Shown: positions 1 through 9,203, counted from the first letter of the stretch. The stretch: DNA of 64,000 bases from Candidatus Binatia bacterium (GCA_036563615.1 DATCMB010000016.1:62001-126000), one strand, 5' to 3'. Numbers and translations are program-made. Notes: a model not told the origin generated them from the sequence alone.

Positions 1-1
1 G

Positions 2-994
2 CTGTGCGGCTTCGAGAAGCTCCCGTACGACAACTTCGGCGGCAAGTACTCGCGCTTTCTCCGTCGCGCGCCCGAGCCGGGGAACTACCTGCGCCACGCG
101 CTCGGCCAGGGGCTGCTCTTCGAGGAGAAGATCGGCACGAACCCGTTCAAGCTCGGCTTCGTCGCGAGCACCGACACCCACCTCGGCGCGCCGGGCGCGG
201 TCGACGAGCAAGGCTACCCCGGGCACGGCGGCGCCGGCACGCCGGCGAAGGACGAGGTGCCGCCTGGGCTCGTCGACGACATCGAGTTCAACCCCGGCGG
301 CCTCGCCGTGCTGTGGGCCGAGGAGAACTCGCGCGACGCGCTGTTCGCGGCGATGCGCCGCCGCGAAGCGTACGGCACGAGCGGCACGCGCTTGACGGTA
401 CGCTTCTTCGGCGGCTTCGAGCTGCCGGAGACGCTGTGCGCACGCCCCGACTTCGTCGAGCGCGGCTACGCGGACGGCGTGCCGATGGGCGGCGACCTCC
501 CCCAGCCGCCACGCAGCGGTGTTGCGCCACGCTTCGCGGTGCGCGCGCTGCGCGACCCCGGCACCGAGCGACGCCCGGGCACGCCGCTGCAGCGGATCCA
601 GATCGTCAAGGGCTGGATCGAGGGCGACCAGGTGCGCGAGCGCGTGTACGACGTCGCCGGCGGCCCCAACGACGCGAGCGTCGACCTCGCCACGTGCACC
701 CCGAAGGGCGACGGTGCCGACGAGCTCTGCGCCGTGTGGACCGATCCCGAGTTCGACCCCGCGCAGCGCGCTTTCTGGTACGCGCGCGTGCTCGAGAATC
801 CGACTTGCCGCTGGAGCACCTACGCGTGCAACGCTGCCGGCGTGCGCTGCGACGACGAGAAGACGATCCGCGAGGGCTTCGAGGGCTGCTGCGACGAGCG
901 CTACCCGAAGACCATCCAGGAGCGCGCGTGGACGTCGCCGATCTGGTACGCGCCGCGGCCGCACGGGACGCCGGGCGGGGGCTCCGGGAGCTGA
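2..994 (+). CDS. DUF3604 family protein (5' end outside window)
   Basis: The reading frame is already open at base 2 and runs to TGA at 992-994, so only the C-terminal 330 residues are present. The start of the visible part reads [15 protein letters not shown], followed by [33 protein letters not shown] and a segment with [11 protein letters not shown], all typical of DUF3604. The C-terminal third carries paired cysteines ([31 protein letters not shown]) as in exported members. DUF3604 proteins are related to metal-dependent PHP-type hydrolases, but their substrate is unknown. The stop lies 10 bp before the PPIase start, and a HupE/UreJ gene follows, so this looks like the first gene of a three-gene operon. 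Family assignment is firm; function is not. Confidence 0.88.
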   Translation: MCGFEKLPYDNFGGKYSRFLRRAPEPGNYLRHALGQGLLFEEKIGTNPFKLGFVASTDTHLGAPGAVDEQGYPGHGGAGTPAKDEVPPGLVDDIEFNPGGLAVLWAEENSRDALFAAMRRREAYGTSGTRLTVRFFGGFELPETLCARPDFVERGYADGVPMGGDLPQPPRSGVAPRFAVRALRDPGTERRPGTPLQRIQIVKGWIEGDQVRERVYDVAGGPNDASVDLATCTPKGDGADELCAVWTDPEFDPAQRAFWYARVLENPTCRWSTYACNAAGVRCDDEKTIREGFEGCCDERYPKTIQERAWTSPIWYAPRPHGTPGGGSGS

Positions 995-1004
995 GGAGCG
1001 CGCC

Positions 1005-2045
1005 GTGCGCTCGCCGCTCGTCCGCCTGCTGGTCCTGGGCACGCTGCTGCTCGCGGCCGAGCGCGTGCTCGCGCTGCACGGCTCGGGCGCAGCGCCGAGC
1101 CGTCCCACGGTGCGCGTCCCGGCGTCGCAGGTCGACGCCGCCGTGCGCGCCTTCGTCGCCGCGACCGGGCGCGCTCCCGACGAGCGCGAGCGCGCGGCGC
1201 TGATCGCCGCCGCGGTCGACGAGGAGATCCTCTACCGCGAGGCGCTCGCGCGCGGCCTCGCGGAGCACGATCCCGTCGTGCAGCAGCGGCTGGTGAGCAA
1301 CATGGCGTTCGTCGACGCGGAGGGCGAGGTCGCTGCGGACACGGCAAGGCGGCACCGCGACGCGCTCGCGCTCGGCATGGCGACGAGCGACGTCGTCGTG
1401 CGCCGCCGCTTGATCGACCGGATGCGCGCGCTGCTCGAAGAGCCGGCGTTCGCGGACGCGCCGACCGACGACGAGCTCGCGGCGACACTCGCCGCCGAGC
1501 CCGAGCGCTTCCTGCGCCCCGAGCGGGTACGCATCAGCCAGGTGATGGTGCGCCGCGACGCACGCGACCCGTCCGACCTCGCACGGGACGCGGCTCACGC
1601 GCAGCAACGCGCCGACCGCGACGTTCACGGCGCGCCCGACGCGCGTGCCGTCGCGCAGCGGCTCCTCGCCGCGGGCCTGCCCGATCCGAGCCGCGAGCCC
1701 GACGCGCTGGCGCGGGTCGGCGACGCTTCACCGCTGCCGGCGCACCTGCCGCTGCAGGGCGAGCACGACCTCGCGCGCCTGTTCGGCGCGTCGTTCGCGC
1801 GCGACGTGCTCGCGCTGCCGGTCGGACGCTGGAGCGGCCCGATCTCCTCGCCCTACGGCGAGCACCTCGTCTGGGTGCACGAGCGCGCGCCCACCGAGCC
1901 GCTGCCGCTCGACGCCGTCCGCGGCGAGCTCACCGAGCTCGTGCGCAGCCGCCGTGCGCAGGCCGCGCTCGAGCGTGCGCTCGCCGAGCTGCGCGCGCGC
2001 TGGGACGTCGTGGTCGAGGGCGCGGACACGGAGCGCGCAGGATGA
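1005..2045 (+). CDS. membrane-anchored PpiC-type peptidyl-prolyl cis-trans isomerase
   Basis: 346 residues from a GTG start preceded by GAGGAG six bases upstream. An N-terminal hydrophobic segment (VRLLVLGTLLLAAERVL, about residues 6-22) should anchor it in the inner membrane facing the periplasm. Residues 40-100 resemble the SurA/PpiD chaperone-type N domain (DEEILYREALARGL, DPVVQQRLV). The parvulin-type rotamase region is in the C-terminal half, with LPVGRWSGPISSPYGEHLVW near the end. Such proteins help fold exported proteins. It sits between DUF3604 and HupE/UreJ genes and its stop overlaps the next start (ATGA), so it probably serves those neighbours. Family call is good; catalytic competence was not checked residue by residue. 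Confidence 0.85.
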   Translation: MRSPLVRLLVLGTLLLAAERVLALHGSGAAPSRPTVRVPASQVDAAVRAFVAATGRAPDERERAALIAAAVDEEILYREALARGLAEHDPVVQQRLVSNMAFVDAEGEVAADTARRHRDALALGMATSDVVVRRRLIDRMRALLEEPAFADAPTDDELAATLAAEPERFLRPERVRISQVMVRRDARDPSDLARDAAHAQQRADRDVHGAPDARAVAQRLLAAGLPDPSREPDALARVGDASPLPAHLPLQGEHDLARLFGASFARDVLALPVGRWSGPISSPYGEHLVWVHERAPTEPLPLDAVRGELTELVRSRRAQAALERALAELRARWDVVVEGADTERAG

Positions 2046-3121
2046 GGCGCGCATCCCTCGCCTCCCGCGCGCGCGTCACGCTCGCGGCGTTGGCCACGCT
2101 CGTCGCGCTGCTGGCCACCGCCGCGACGCTGCTTGCACGCGAGGCAGCAGCGCACCCGCTCGCGCCGTCGCTGCTCGGGCTGCGCGAGACCCAGGCGGGC
2201 ACGTTCGCCGTGCGCTGGAAGACCTCGGCGCTGCGCCCGACCGGCACGCGCATCGAGCCGCATCTTCCCGCGTGGTGCGCGCGCACCGGCGACGAGCGCG
2301 CGCACGACGGCCCGACCTGGCGCGAGCGTCGCTTCACGATCGACTGCGGCGCGCGCGGGCTCGTCGGCGGCGAGGTCTCGGTGAGCGATCTCGCAGAGAG
2401 CGGGACGGTCGCGGTGCTGCGCATCGAGCTCGCCGACGGACGCGTGGTGCGCGCGCTGCTCGACGGCGCGCGGCCCGCGCTCGTCGTCCCCGAGCGCGAG
2501 AGCCGGCTCGCGATCGCGCGCGGCTACCTCGTGCTCGGCGTCGAGCACCTGCTCACCGGGCTCGACCACCTGCTGTTCGTCCTCTGCCTCTGCCTGCTCG
2601 TGCGCGGGCGCACGCTGCTGTGGACGATCACCGCGTTCACCGTCGGGCACAGCGTCACGCTGACGCTCGCGACGCTCGGCTTCGTGCGCTTCCCGCAGGC
2701 GGTTGCGGAAGCGGCGATCGCGCTCAGCATCGTGCTGCTCGCCGCGGAGATCCTGCGCGACGACGCGGCCGCGCGCGAAGCAACGTCTTCCGCAAGGACT
2801 TCGTGGATCCGGCGTCGGCCGTGGAGCGTGGCGTTCGCCTTCGGCCTGCTGCACGGGCTCGGCTTCGCGGGCGCGCTGAGCGAGACCGGCCTGCCCGACG
2901 CCGACGTGCCGCTCGCGCTGCTCTCGTTCAACCTCGGCATCGAGCTCGGCCAGCTCGCCTTCGTCGCGGCGCTGCTCGTCGTCGCCGCGACGCTGCGTCC
3001 GTGGCTCGTGCGCCTGCCGTCGACGGCGCTGCGCATCCCCGCCTACGCGGTCGGCACGCTCGGCGCCTACTGGCTCGTCGCGCGTTCGGAGACGCTGCTC
3101 GGGATGGTGCTGCGCATCTGA
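2042..3121 (+). CDS. HupE/UreJ family membrane protein
   Basis: 359 residues; the ATG overlaps the upstream TGA, implying translational coupling. There is an N-terminal signal/TM segment (about 12-34) likely cleaved before HPLAPSLLGL, then a periplasmic beta-rich domain (about 40-155), then a six-helix membrane domain from about residue 160. The membrane domain carries the family's histidine/acid motifs: GVEHLLTGLDHLLF, FTVGHSVTLTLA, FGLLHGLGFAGAL and FNLGIELGQ. HupE/UreJ proteins are associated with nickel or other metal uptake, and this long form with a periplasmic domain is often next to a PPIase. The metal and direction of transport cannot be told from sequence, and no hydrogenase or urease gene is in the window. 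Confidence 0.88.
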   Translation: MRRASLASRARVTLAALATLVALLATAATLLAREAAAHPLAPSLLGLRETQAGTFAVRWKTSALRPTGTRIEPHLPAWCARTGDERAHDGPTWRERRFTIDCGARGLVGGEVSVSDLAESGTVAVLRIELADGRVVRALLDGARPALVVPERESRLAIARGYLVLGVEHLLTGLDHLLFVLCLCLLVRGRTLLWTITAFTVGHSVTLTLATLGFVRFPQAVAEAAIALSIVLLAAEILRDDAAAREATSSARTSWIRRRPWSVAFAFGLLHGLGFAGALSETGLPDADVPLALLSFNLGIELGQLAFVAALLVVAATLRPWLVRLPSTALRIPAYAVGTLGAYWLVARSETLLGMVLRI

Positions 3122-3203
3122 AGGAGCCCGCACGTAGGCCGTCGCGCGCCGCGGGTCGATCGCGTATGCTCGTCCCTTTCCCACGCGACGAAGGATCACG
3201 CCC

Positions 3204-4187
3204 ATGCTGCAACGCCCCGAGACCCTGTTCGCCGTCGCCGCCGTGCGCGAAGCCTGCGAGCTCGCTCGCGCCGTGCAGCGCGACCTCGTCACGCCGGCGC
3301 TGACCAAGAGCGACCGCTCGCCGGTCACGGTCGCGGACTTCGCCGCGCAGGCGATCGTCGCGCAGCGCCTCGAGCGCGAGCGTCCGGACGACGTCCTGGT
3401 CGGCGAGGAGGAGGCGAGCGACCTGCGCGCGCCGGAGCAGCGTGCGACGCTCGAGCAGGTGACGCGCTTCGTCGCATCCCGGGTGGCGGGCGCGAGCAGC
3501 GACGACGTCTGTCGCTGGATCGACCGCGGGCGCGCCGAGCCGGGGCAGCGCTTCTGGACGCTCGACCCGGTCGACGGCACCAAGGGCTTCCTGCGCGGCG
3601 AGCAGTACGCGATCGCGCTCGCGCTGATCGAGGACGGGCGCGTAACCGTCGGCGTGCTCGGCTGTCCGAACCTCGCCGAGGACGGCCGCAGCGACATCGG
3701 CGGCATCGGCGCGCTGTTCGCGGCCGAGCGCGGCAGCGGCGCATTCGCGACGCCGCTCGGCCGCGAGAGCTGGCGTCGTCTGAAGGTCTCGGACCGCAGC
3801 GACCCGAAGAGCGCGCGCCTTCTGCGCTCGGTCGAGTCCGGCCACACCAACGTCGACGAGATGGCGGAGCTCGTCGGCGCGCTCGGCGCGACCGCCGAGC
3901 CGGTGCTGATGGACAGCCAGGCGAAGTACGCGGTGCTCGCCGCCGGCGCGGGCGAGCTGCTGTTCCGCCTGCTGTCGCCGACCAAGCGCGACTACCGCGA
4001 GCGGATCTGGGACCAGGCCGCGGGCTCGATCGTCGTCGAGGAGGCGGGTGGCCGCGTCACCGACCTCGACGGCAAGCCGCTCGACTTCACGCGCGGCCGG
4101 ACGCTCGCCGCGAACCGCGGCATCGTCGCGTCGAACGGCCTGCTGCACGACGCGGCGCTCGCGGCGCTGCGCCGCATCGGTGCTTGA
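3204..4187 (+). CDS. 3'(2'),5'-bisphosphate nucleotidase / inositol monophosphatase family
   Basis: 327 residues with an ATG preceded by GAAGGA at good spacing. It shows the metal-binding motifs of the lithium-sensitive phosphatase fold: GEEE at 67-70, DPVDGTKGF at 121-129 and WDQAAG at 269-274. Length and the long insertion before DPVDGT fit the HAL2/SAL1-like branch that removes a phosphate from 3'-phosphoadenosine 5'-phosphate, a by-product of sulfate activation and of carrier-protein phosphopantetheinylation. It is soluble with no signal peptide. It stands alone, convergent with the thioredoxin gene. An inositol-phosphate substrate is possible, but the HAL2-like architecture makes the nucleotidase more likely. 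Confidence 0.87.
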   Translation: MLQRPETLFAVAAVREACELARAVQRDLVTPALTKSDRSPVTVADFAAQAIVAQRLERERPDDVLVGEEEASDLRAPEQRATLEQVTRFVASRVAGASSDDVCRWIDRGRAEPGQRFWTLDPVDGTKGFLRGEQYAIALALIEDGRVTVGVLGCPNLAEDGRSDIGGIGALFAAERGSGAFATPLGRESWRRLKVSDRSDPKSARLLRSVESGHTNVDEMAELVGALGATAEPVLMDSQAKYAVLAAGAGELLFRLLSPTKRDYRERIWDQAAGSIVVEEAGGRVTDLDGKPLDFTRGRTLAANRGIVASNGLLHDAALAALRRIGA

Positions 4188-4232
4188 CGCGCGCGACCGT
4201 GCCAGCGCCGCGCGCGCCTCGCGTCGCGCGCG

Positions 4233-5102
4233 CTAGCTGAACAGCAAGCTCGACAGCTCGCGCTGGTAGCGGTCGATCAGCGGGTCCTCGCGGCCGCGCA
4301 GCGCGAAGATGTCGAGCATCGCCTTGCGCGCCGCGCCGTCGGCGAAGTTGCGATCGCGGCGCACCGCCTCGAGCAGGGTCGCGAGCGCCTCCTCGTAGCG
4401 TCCGCTCGCGGCGAGCAGACGGCCGAGGTCGATGCGCGCCTGCAGGTCCGACGGGTCGGCCTCGATGCGCGCGCGCAGGCTCGCCTCGTCGCCCGAGACG
4501 CCAGCCGTCATGCGCAGCTCGGCGCGCACCGCCTCGATCTGCTGCGCGCCCGGTCCGGCCGCGGTCGACGCGTCGAGCACCGCGAGCGCGTCGTCGTTGC
4601 GTCCGAGCTTCGCGAGCAGGCGCGCGAGCTGGATCGCCGCGGGCGCGTTGTCGGGGTAGCGCTGCAGGATCTCGCGGTAGAGCTTCTCCGCGTCGAGGAC
4701 GTCGCCGCGCGCCGCGAGCTCCGCGGCCTCGGCGACGAGGGCCCTGGTCTCGTCCGGCAGCAGGCGCTCGAGAAACTGCCGGACGACGCTCTCGGGCTGC
4801 GCGCCGACGAACTCGCTCACCACCTCGCCGTCCTTGAACGCGATGACGAGTGGGATGCTCTGCACGCCGAGCGCGCGCGCCACGAGCGGGTTCTCGTCGA
4901 CGTTCAGCTTCGCGAGAACGAACCTGCCGCCGTACTCGGCGGCGAGACGCTCGAGCAGCGGACCGAGCGTCCGGCACGGACCGCACCACGGCGCCCACAG
5001 GTCGAGGACGACCGGCACGGTCCGCGACCTCTCGAGGACCTCGCGCTGGAAGTCGCGGTCGGTGACGTCTCTGACGAAGGTGCCCTGCTGCTCCATGCTC
5101 AT
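4233..5102 (-). CDS. CnoX/YbbN-type thioredoxin with TPR-like domain
   Basis: 289 residues; the start has AGGAG six bases upstream. A thioredoxin domain occupies about residues 8-110 with the full redox motif WCGPC at 39-43 and the cis-proline region QSIPLVIAF. The C-terminal 170 residues form tetratricopeptide-like helices (DAEKLYREILQRYPDNAPA, ARIDLGRLLAASGRYEEAL). This architecture is that of CnoX/YbbN, a chaperone-redoxin that guards unfolded proteins during oxidative stress. E. coli CnoX lacks the second cysteine whereas this one keeps both, so it may be an active oxidoreductase. Monocistronic; convergent with the nucleotidase gene. Confidence 0.92.
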   Translation of the reverse strand: MSMEQQGTFVRDVTDRDFQREVLERSRTVPVVLDLWAPWCGPCRTLGPLLERLAAEYGGRFVLAKLNVDENPLVARALGVQSIPLVIAFKDGEVVSEFVGAQPESVVRQFLERLLPDETRALVAEAAELAARGDVLDAEKLYREILQRYPDNAPAAIQLARLLAKLGRNDDALAVLDASTAAGPGAQQIEAVRAELRMTAGVSGDEASLRARIEADPSDLQARIDLGRLLAASGRYEEALATLLEAVRRDRNFADGAARKAMLDIFALRGREDPLIDRYQRELSSLLFS

Positions 5103-5211
5103 GCTCTTCTCCTAGACTGGCAGCGAACGTGGTGCGAGGGCAGCGCGCTCGACGGCGCAACCGACGAAGGGCTCACCGGGCGCGACGCGCGACGGCGAGA
5201 CGCCGCGGCGC

Positions 5212-6753
5212 TCACCGCGCGCGCAGCTCGAAGCCGTGCTGCTCGAGGCGCCCCGCCTCCTCGCGCAGATCGGCCTGCGTGAGCGGATGCTGACGCAGCC
5301 AGCCGGCAGGGAACGCGACCTCGAGCCGGTCGCCGCGCGCACGCAGCCGCAGCCGCGGCGGAGCAGCCGGGCTGCGGCTGCGGTTCAGCAGCACCGCGAG
5401 ACGCAGCAGGATGCAGAGCCGCTCCGCGACCCGTCGGCGTCCGGGAGGAAGCGCCCGGAGCGCGTCGGCGGGGAACTTGCGCCGCTGCCCGAGCAGCAGC
5501 GTCGCGAGCATGCGCTGCTCCTCGACCGAGAAGCCCGGCATGTCGCCGTGCGTGACGAGGTAGGCGCTGTGCTTGTGGTAGCCGGTGAAGGCGAGCGACA
5601 GCCCGATCTCGTGCAGGCGCGCGGCCCACGAAAGTAGCTGCTGTGCGGACTCGTCACCGAGCCGCCAGTCGTCCGCGACCTGCTGCAGGCACGCGAGCGC
5701 CGTACGCTCGACGCGCGCCGCCTGCTCGCGGTCGACCTGGTAGCGCTCGCTCCAGCGTCGGATCGACTGGTCGCGGACGTCCTCGTGGCGGATGCGGCCG
5801 AGCAGGTCGTAGAGCAGGCCCTCGCGCAGCGCGCCGCTCGCGGGCTTCATGACGTCGATGCGCAGGCCGTCGAACAGCGCCTGCAGGATCGCGACGCCGC
5901 CCGGCAGTACCGGAGCGCGGTCGGGATCGAGCCCGCGCAGCGCGAGCCGCTTCACGTCGCCCGCGGCGAGCAGCGCCTTGATGAGCTTGCGCAGCCCCTT
6001 GGCGGTGATGCCCTCGCGCGACCAGCCGTTCTCGCGCAGCAGCGTCGCGACCTGCAGCACCGTGCCCGACGAGCCCCAGCACTCGTCCCAGCCGAGCGTG
6101 CGGAAGCGACGCTCGATCGTCTGCAGCTCGAGGCGGGCGGCGATCGTCGCGCGCGCGAAGTCGCTGGCGCGGATGCGGCCGCCGGGGAAGTGCTGCCGCG
6201 AATGGCTGACGCAGCCCATGTAGAGGCTGTTGGCCTCGATCGGCTCGAGATACTCGCCGACGATGCACTCCGTGCTGCCGCCGCCGACGTCGATCACGAG
6301 GCGTCGTCCGGCGACGCTCGGCAGGCCGTGCGCGACGCCGGAGTAGATGAGACGCGCCTCCTCGGCGCCGGTGATGACGTCGATCGGATGGCCGAGCGCG
6401 CGCGCCGCCTGCGCGACGAAGCTCCGCGCATTGCGTGCTTGACGGAAGGTGTTGGTGCCGACCGCGCGCACGCGCTCGGGCGGCAGGCCGCGCACCCGCT
6501 GCCCGAAGCGACGCAGGCACTGGAGGGCGCGCTTCTTCGCCGCGGCATCGAGCTCGCGCTTCGCGTTCAGGCCCGCCGCGAGGCGCACGCCCTCGCGGAT
6601 GCGGTCGATGACGTGGATCTGCCCCTCGACGACGCGCGCGACCACCATGTGGAAGCTGTTCGAGCCGAGGTCGACGCCGGCGACCTCGCCGCTCGGCGCC
6701 GTCGCCGCGGTGGTCGCGCTGCGCGCTCCGCGCTGCTCGTCCGCTCGCCGCAT
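5212..6753 (-). CDS. Ppx/GppA family phosphatase (exopolyphosphatase-like)
   Basis: 513 residues from the ATG at 6753, which has GAGGA just upstream. A frame-compatible ATG at 6867 would add a charged 38-residue tail and overlap the divergent gene, so I prefer the shorter form. The ASKHA-type ATPase core is clear: GVDLGSNSFHMVV near residue 26, VGTNTFR, TGAEEARLIYSGV and VIDVGGGSTE. The C-terminal third has the HD-like helical domain of long Ppx/GppA proteins (AARLHEIGLSLAFTGYHKHS). These enzymes hydrolyse polyphosphate or convert pppGpp to ppGpp; the sequence does not tell which. It is divergent from the DUF4239 gene across 112 bp. Confidence 0.9.
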   Translation of the reverse strand: MRRADEQRGARSATTAATAPSGEVAGVDLGSNSFHMVVARVVEGQIHVIDRIREGVRLAAGLNAKRELDAAAKKRALQCLRRFGQRVRGLPPERVRAVGTNTFRQARNARSFVAQAARALGHPIDVITGAEEARLIYSGVAHGLPSVAGRRLVIDVGGGSTECIVGEYLEPIEANSLYMGCVSHSRQHFPGGRIRASDFARATIAARLELQTIERRFRTLGWDECWGSSGTVLQVATLLRENGWSREGITAKGLRKLIKALLAAGDVKRLALRGLDPDRAPVLPGGVAILQALFDGLRIDVMKPASGALREGLLYDLLGRIRHEDVRDQSIRRWSERYQVDREQAARVERTALACLQQVADDWRLGDESAQQLLSWAARLHEIGLSLAFTGYHKHSAYLVTHGDMPGFSVEEQRMLATLLLGQRRKFPADALRALPPGRRRVAERLCILLRLAVLLNRSRSPAAPPRLRLRARGDRLEVAFPAGWLRQHPLTQADLREEAGRLEQHGFELRAR

Positions 6754-6865
6754 CTCGTCCTCGAAGGTCCGCGAAGGTTCGCGACCTTCGCGGGCCCGCG
6801 TCGCGGCGTCAAGCCGGTGGCGCTTCTGGAGCACGCCCGGGGATCTGCGGTAGACGTCGCCGGCC

Positions 6866-7705
6866 ATGCTGCTCGACTTCCTCTATGCGCTCAGCGCGCC
6901 GGTCGCAGCGCTGCTCATCGTCGCCGGCATGGTCGCGCTCAGCGTCGGCGGTCTGCTGCTCGCGCACCGACTGGTGCCGCACGCGCTGCGCCGCTCGCAC
7001 AACGACGTCGCCGGGGTGCTGATCTCGCTGGTCGGCGTGGTGTACGCGGTGCTGCTCGCGTTCATCGCGGTCGCGGTGTGGCAGGAGTACAACGACGCCG
7101 ACGCGATCGTGCACCGCGAGGCGAGCTTCGCCGGCGACATCCACCAGGACGCGGTCGACATGCGCGGCCCCGCCGCCGACGAGCTGCGCCGCCTCGTGCA
7201 GCGCTACCTCGAGATCGTGATCCACGACGAGTGGCCGGCGATGCGCGAGGGCCGCACCGCCAACCACGCGCAGTCGACGCTCGACAGCATGCAGTCGACG
7301 CTGCTCGGCTACGACTTCCGCGGCCCGCTGTTCAGCGACGTGCTGTCGCGCGTCAACGCGCTCGCCGACGCGCGGCGCGACCGGCTGATCAACGCGAACT
7401 CCGGGCTGCAGCCGGTCGCGTGGTTCGTGCTGCTCGCGGGCGCCGCGCTGACGATCCTCTTCTGCTACCTGTTCGGCGTCCCCGATCTGCGCCTGCACGC
7501 GGTGATGACCGCGCTGGTCGCGGCGTCGATCGCGCTCGTGATCTTCCTGATCGTGGCGTTCGATTATCCGTTCCGCGGCGACGCCGGACTCGAGCCGACG
7601 GCGTTCAAGGCGGTGCTCGACCACGTCCGCAAGCAGGAGGCGAAGCTCGCGACCGAGCCGCTGCCGCAGCCGACGCCGGACCCGGAGCTCGAGCCCGCGC
7701 CGTGA
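6866..7705 (+). CDS. DUF4239 (bestrophin-like) membrane protein
   Basis: 279 residues with four predicted membrane helices: about 5-33, 50-72, 190-210 and 218-238. The middle soluble part (75-180) is polar and helical. The family hallmark follows the last helix (FDYPFRGDAGLEPTAF). DUF4239 proteins resemble bestrophin-like channels but have no proven role. A proline/glutamate-rich tail (PLPQPTPDPELEPAP) ends the protein. The gene is divergent from Ppx/GppA and separated by 57 bp from the NIPSNAP-like pair on the same strand. Confidence 0.83.
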   Translation: MLLDFLYALSAPVAALLIVAGMVALSVGGLLLAHRLVPHALRRSHNDVAGVLISLVGVVYAVLLAFIAVAVWQEYNDADAIVHREASFAGDIHQDAVDMRGPAADELRRLVQRYLEIVIHDEWPAMREGRTANHAQSTLDSMQSTLLGYDFRGPLFSDVLSRVNALADARRDRLINANSGLQPVAWFVLLAGAALTILFCYLFGVPDLRLHAVMTALVAASIALVIFLIVAFDYPFRGDAGLEPTAFKAVLDHVRKQEAKLATEPLPQPTPDPELEPAP

Positions 7706-7762
7706 CGCGCGCGCGCTCGTCGCGGTTGCAAGCGGAAAGCGGCCCGCGGTAGTCGCTTCGCG

Positions 7763-8473
7763 ATGGCGCTCTACCTGCACGAGACCTCGACCATCGAGGG
7801 CGGCGGCAAGGAGGGATACCTCGAGGCGCTGCGCACGGGCTGGGTGCCCTACGCCGAGGAGAGCCGCGGCATGCGCCTCGTCTGGGCGGGCAGCACGATC
7901 GGCAGCACCGCGAGCTGGCCGGAGACGATGGCGCTCTGGGAGCTGCGCGACTGGGACCACTTCGCGGCGGTGTGCGACCGCATGTACACCGAGCACACGG
8001 ACGACGCGCGGCTCGCGGAGTGGTGGCGCGGCTCGTTCCGCTTCCGCAGACGCGCGACGAGCCGGGTGCTGATCGGCGCCGCGTACTCGCCGACCCTCGA
8101 CGAGCTGCGCGCGCGCGGCGTCTCGGGCACGACGTTCGCCTTCACGCGCTTCTCGGTCGTGCCGGGCAAGGTCGACGATCTCCTCGCCGCGCTCGAGCGC
8201 CGCGTGCCGCTCGACGCGGAGCTCGGACGCCGGCTCGTCGGCGCGTACGAGGTCGCGTTCACCAACGACGCCGCGTACGCGATCTGGGCGTTCCCCGGTC
8301 TCGTCGAGGCGGGCGCGTATCAGGAAGCGGTCGCGCGCGACGAGCGCATGCGCGACTGGCAGCGCTCGGTCGAGCCGCTGCTCGCGCGCGGCACCACCGA
8401 GGTCTGGGGCTTCGCGACCCCGTGGTGTCCGCTGTGGCCCGCGGGCTACCGCACCGAAGCGCGGATCTGGTAG
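7763..8473 (+). CDS. NIPSNAP-like dimeric alpha-beta barrel protein (copy 1)
   Basis: 236 residues, no signal peptide. It is built of two halves, each starting with an aromatic beta strand and a helix (YLHETSTIEGGGKEGYLEAL and FTRFSVVPGKVDDLLAAL), the pattern of a fused ferredoxin-like NIPSNAP/EthD barrel. WPETMALWELRDWDHFAAV matches the typical second strand-helix of NIPSNAP domains. Function is unknown for most bacterial members; some bind haem or small organic molecules. The next gene is a diverged tandem copy eight bases downstream, so the two are probably co-transcribed and may form a heterodimer. Confidence 0.7.
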   Translation: MALYLHETSTIEGGGKEGYLEALRTGWVPYAEESRGMRLVWAGSTIGSTASWPETMALWELRDWDHFAAVCDRMYTEHTDDARLAEWWRGSFRFRRRATSRVLIGAAYSPTLDELRARGVSGTTFAFTRFSVVPGKVDDLLAALERRVPLDAELGRRLVGAYEVAFTNDAAYAIWAFPGLVEAGAYQEAVARDERMRDWQRSVEPLLARGTTEVWGFATPWCPLWPAGYRTEARIW

Positions 8474-8480
8474 CGCGACC

Positions 8481-9182
8481 GTGGCGATCTACCTGCACGA
8501 GCTGGTGAACGTCGTCCCCGGGCGCGCCGAGGATTACCTCGACAGCATGGCCGAGCACCACGGCTCGCAGCGCATGGCGCGTGGCGAGCCGACCGACTCG
8601 ATGCTCGGCCTGTGGACGGTGCTCGAGGCGACCGGCACGTGGCCGCTCGCGGTCAACCTCTGGCAGAACGTGAGCTGGCAGCGTCAAGCACAGATGCTGC
8701 AGAGCCAGTTCGAGCCGCGCGCGCAGAATCCCGAGCTCAAGAAGTGGTGGCTGAAGAACCTCGACCTGCGCACCGGCGGCTTCGACCGCATCGTCGACTC
8801 GACGCCCTACTCGCTCGACGTCGCCGGACACCGCGCGAAGGGCACGACGGGCAAGCTCTTCCTGCACCAGATCGTGCGCGTCGCGCCGGGACGCGTCGGC
8901 GAGTACCTCGACGCCTTCGGCGACGAGGGCGTCCCGGCTGCGGAAGGCGCGGGCGCGCAGCTCGTCGGCGCCTACCGCGTCTGCACGTACGACCACGAGG
9001 CGATCGTCCTCCTCGCGTTCCGCGAGCCGGAAGACTTCGCCCGCTACCAGCGCGCGTGGCACGCGGCGGCGCCGGGCGGCGCGCTGCGGCGCTGGCGCGC
9101 GCGCGAGGACGCGTGGGTGCGCGGCAAGGAGACCCTGGTGCTGAAGGCGCGCTGGTTCCTGCGCAGCCCGTGGCACCCGTGA
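8481..9182 (+). CDS. NIPSNAP-like dimeric alpha-beta barrel protein (copy 2)
   Basis: 233 residues from a GTG start 8 bp after the previous stop. The N-terminus AIYLHELVNVVPGRAEDYL parallels the first copy's ALYLHE segment, and a second repeat starts at FLHQIVRVAPGRVGEYLDAF. The repeat spacing and the WP-x-x-x-NLW strand (TWPLAVNLWQNVSW) are shared. Identity between the copies looks modest, so this is an old duplication. No catalytic residue is obvious. An intrinsic terminator overlaps the stop codon, marking the end of the transcription unit. Confidence 0.7.
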   Translation: MAIYLHELVNVVPGRAEDYLDSMAEHHGSQRMARGEPTDSMLGLWTVLEATGTWPLAVNLWQNVSWQRQAQMLQSQFEPRAQNPELKKWWLKNLDLRTGGFDRIVDSTPYSLDVAGHRAKGTTGKLFLHQIVRVAPGRVGEYLDAFGDEGVPAAEGAGAQLVGAYRVCTYDHEAIVLLAFREPEDFARYQRAWHAAAPGGALRRWRAREDAWVRGKETLVLKARWFLRSPWHP

Positions 9183-9203
9183 CGGGGCGCGCCCGTCGTT
9201 TTT
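9181..9203 (+). terminator. intrinsic terminator after the NIPSNAP-like pair
   Basis: A perfect 6-bp stem GACGGG (9181-9186) / CCCGTC (9192-9197) encloses a 5-base loop GCGCG. One G and then five T residues (9199-9203) follow. The stem begins inside the stop codon of the preceding gene. In a genome this GC-rich a T5 run is rare, which supports a Rho-independent terminator for the plus-strand unit. Confidence 0.6.

Noticed and set aside
1853..3985. A 710-codon minus-strand open frame
   Set aside because: Antisense to PPIase, HupE and nucleotidase genes, low-complexity translation and no domain.
6754..6867. Longer start for the Ppx/GppA gene
   Set aside because: It would overlap the divergent DUF4239 start and add a charged tail; the ATG at 6753 has a good ribosome site.
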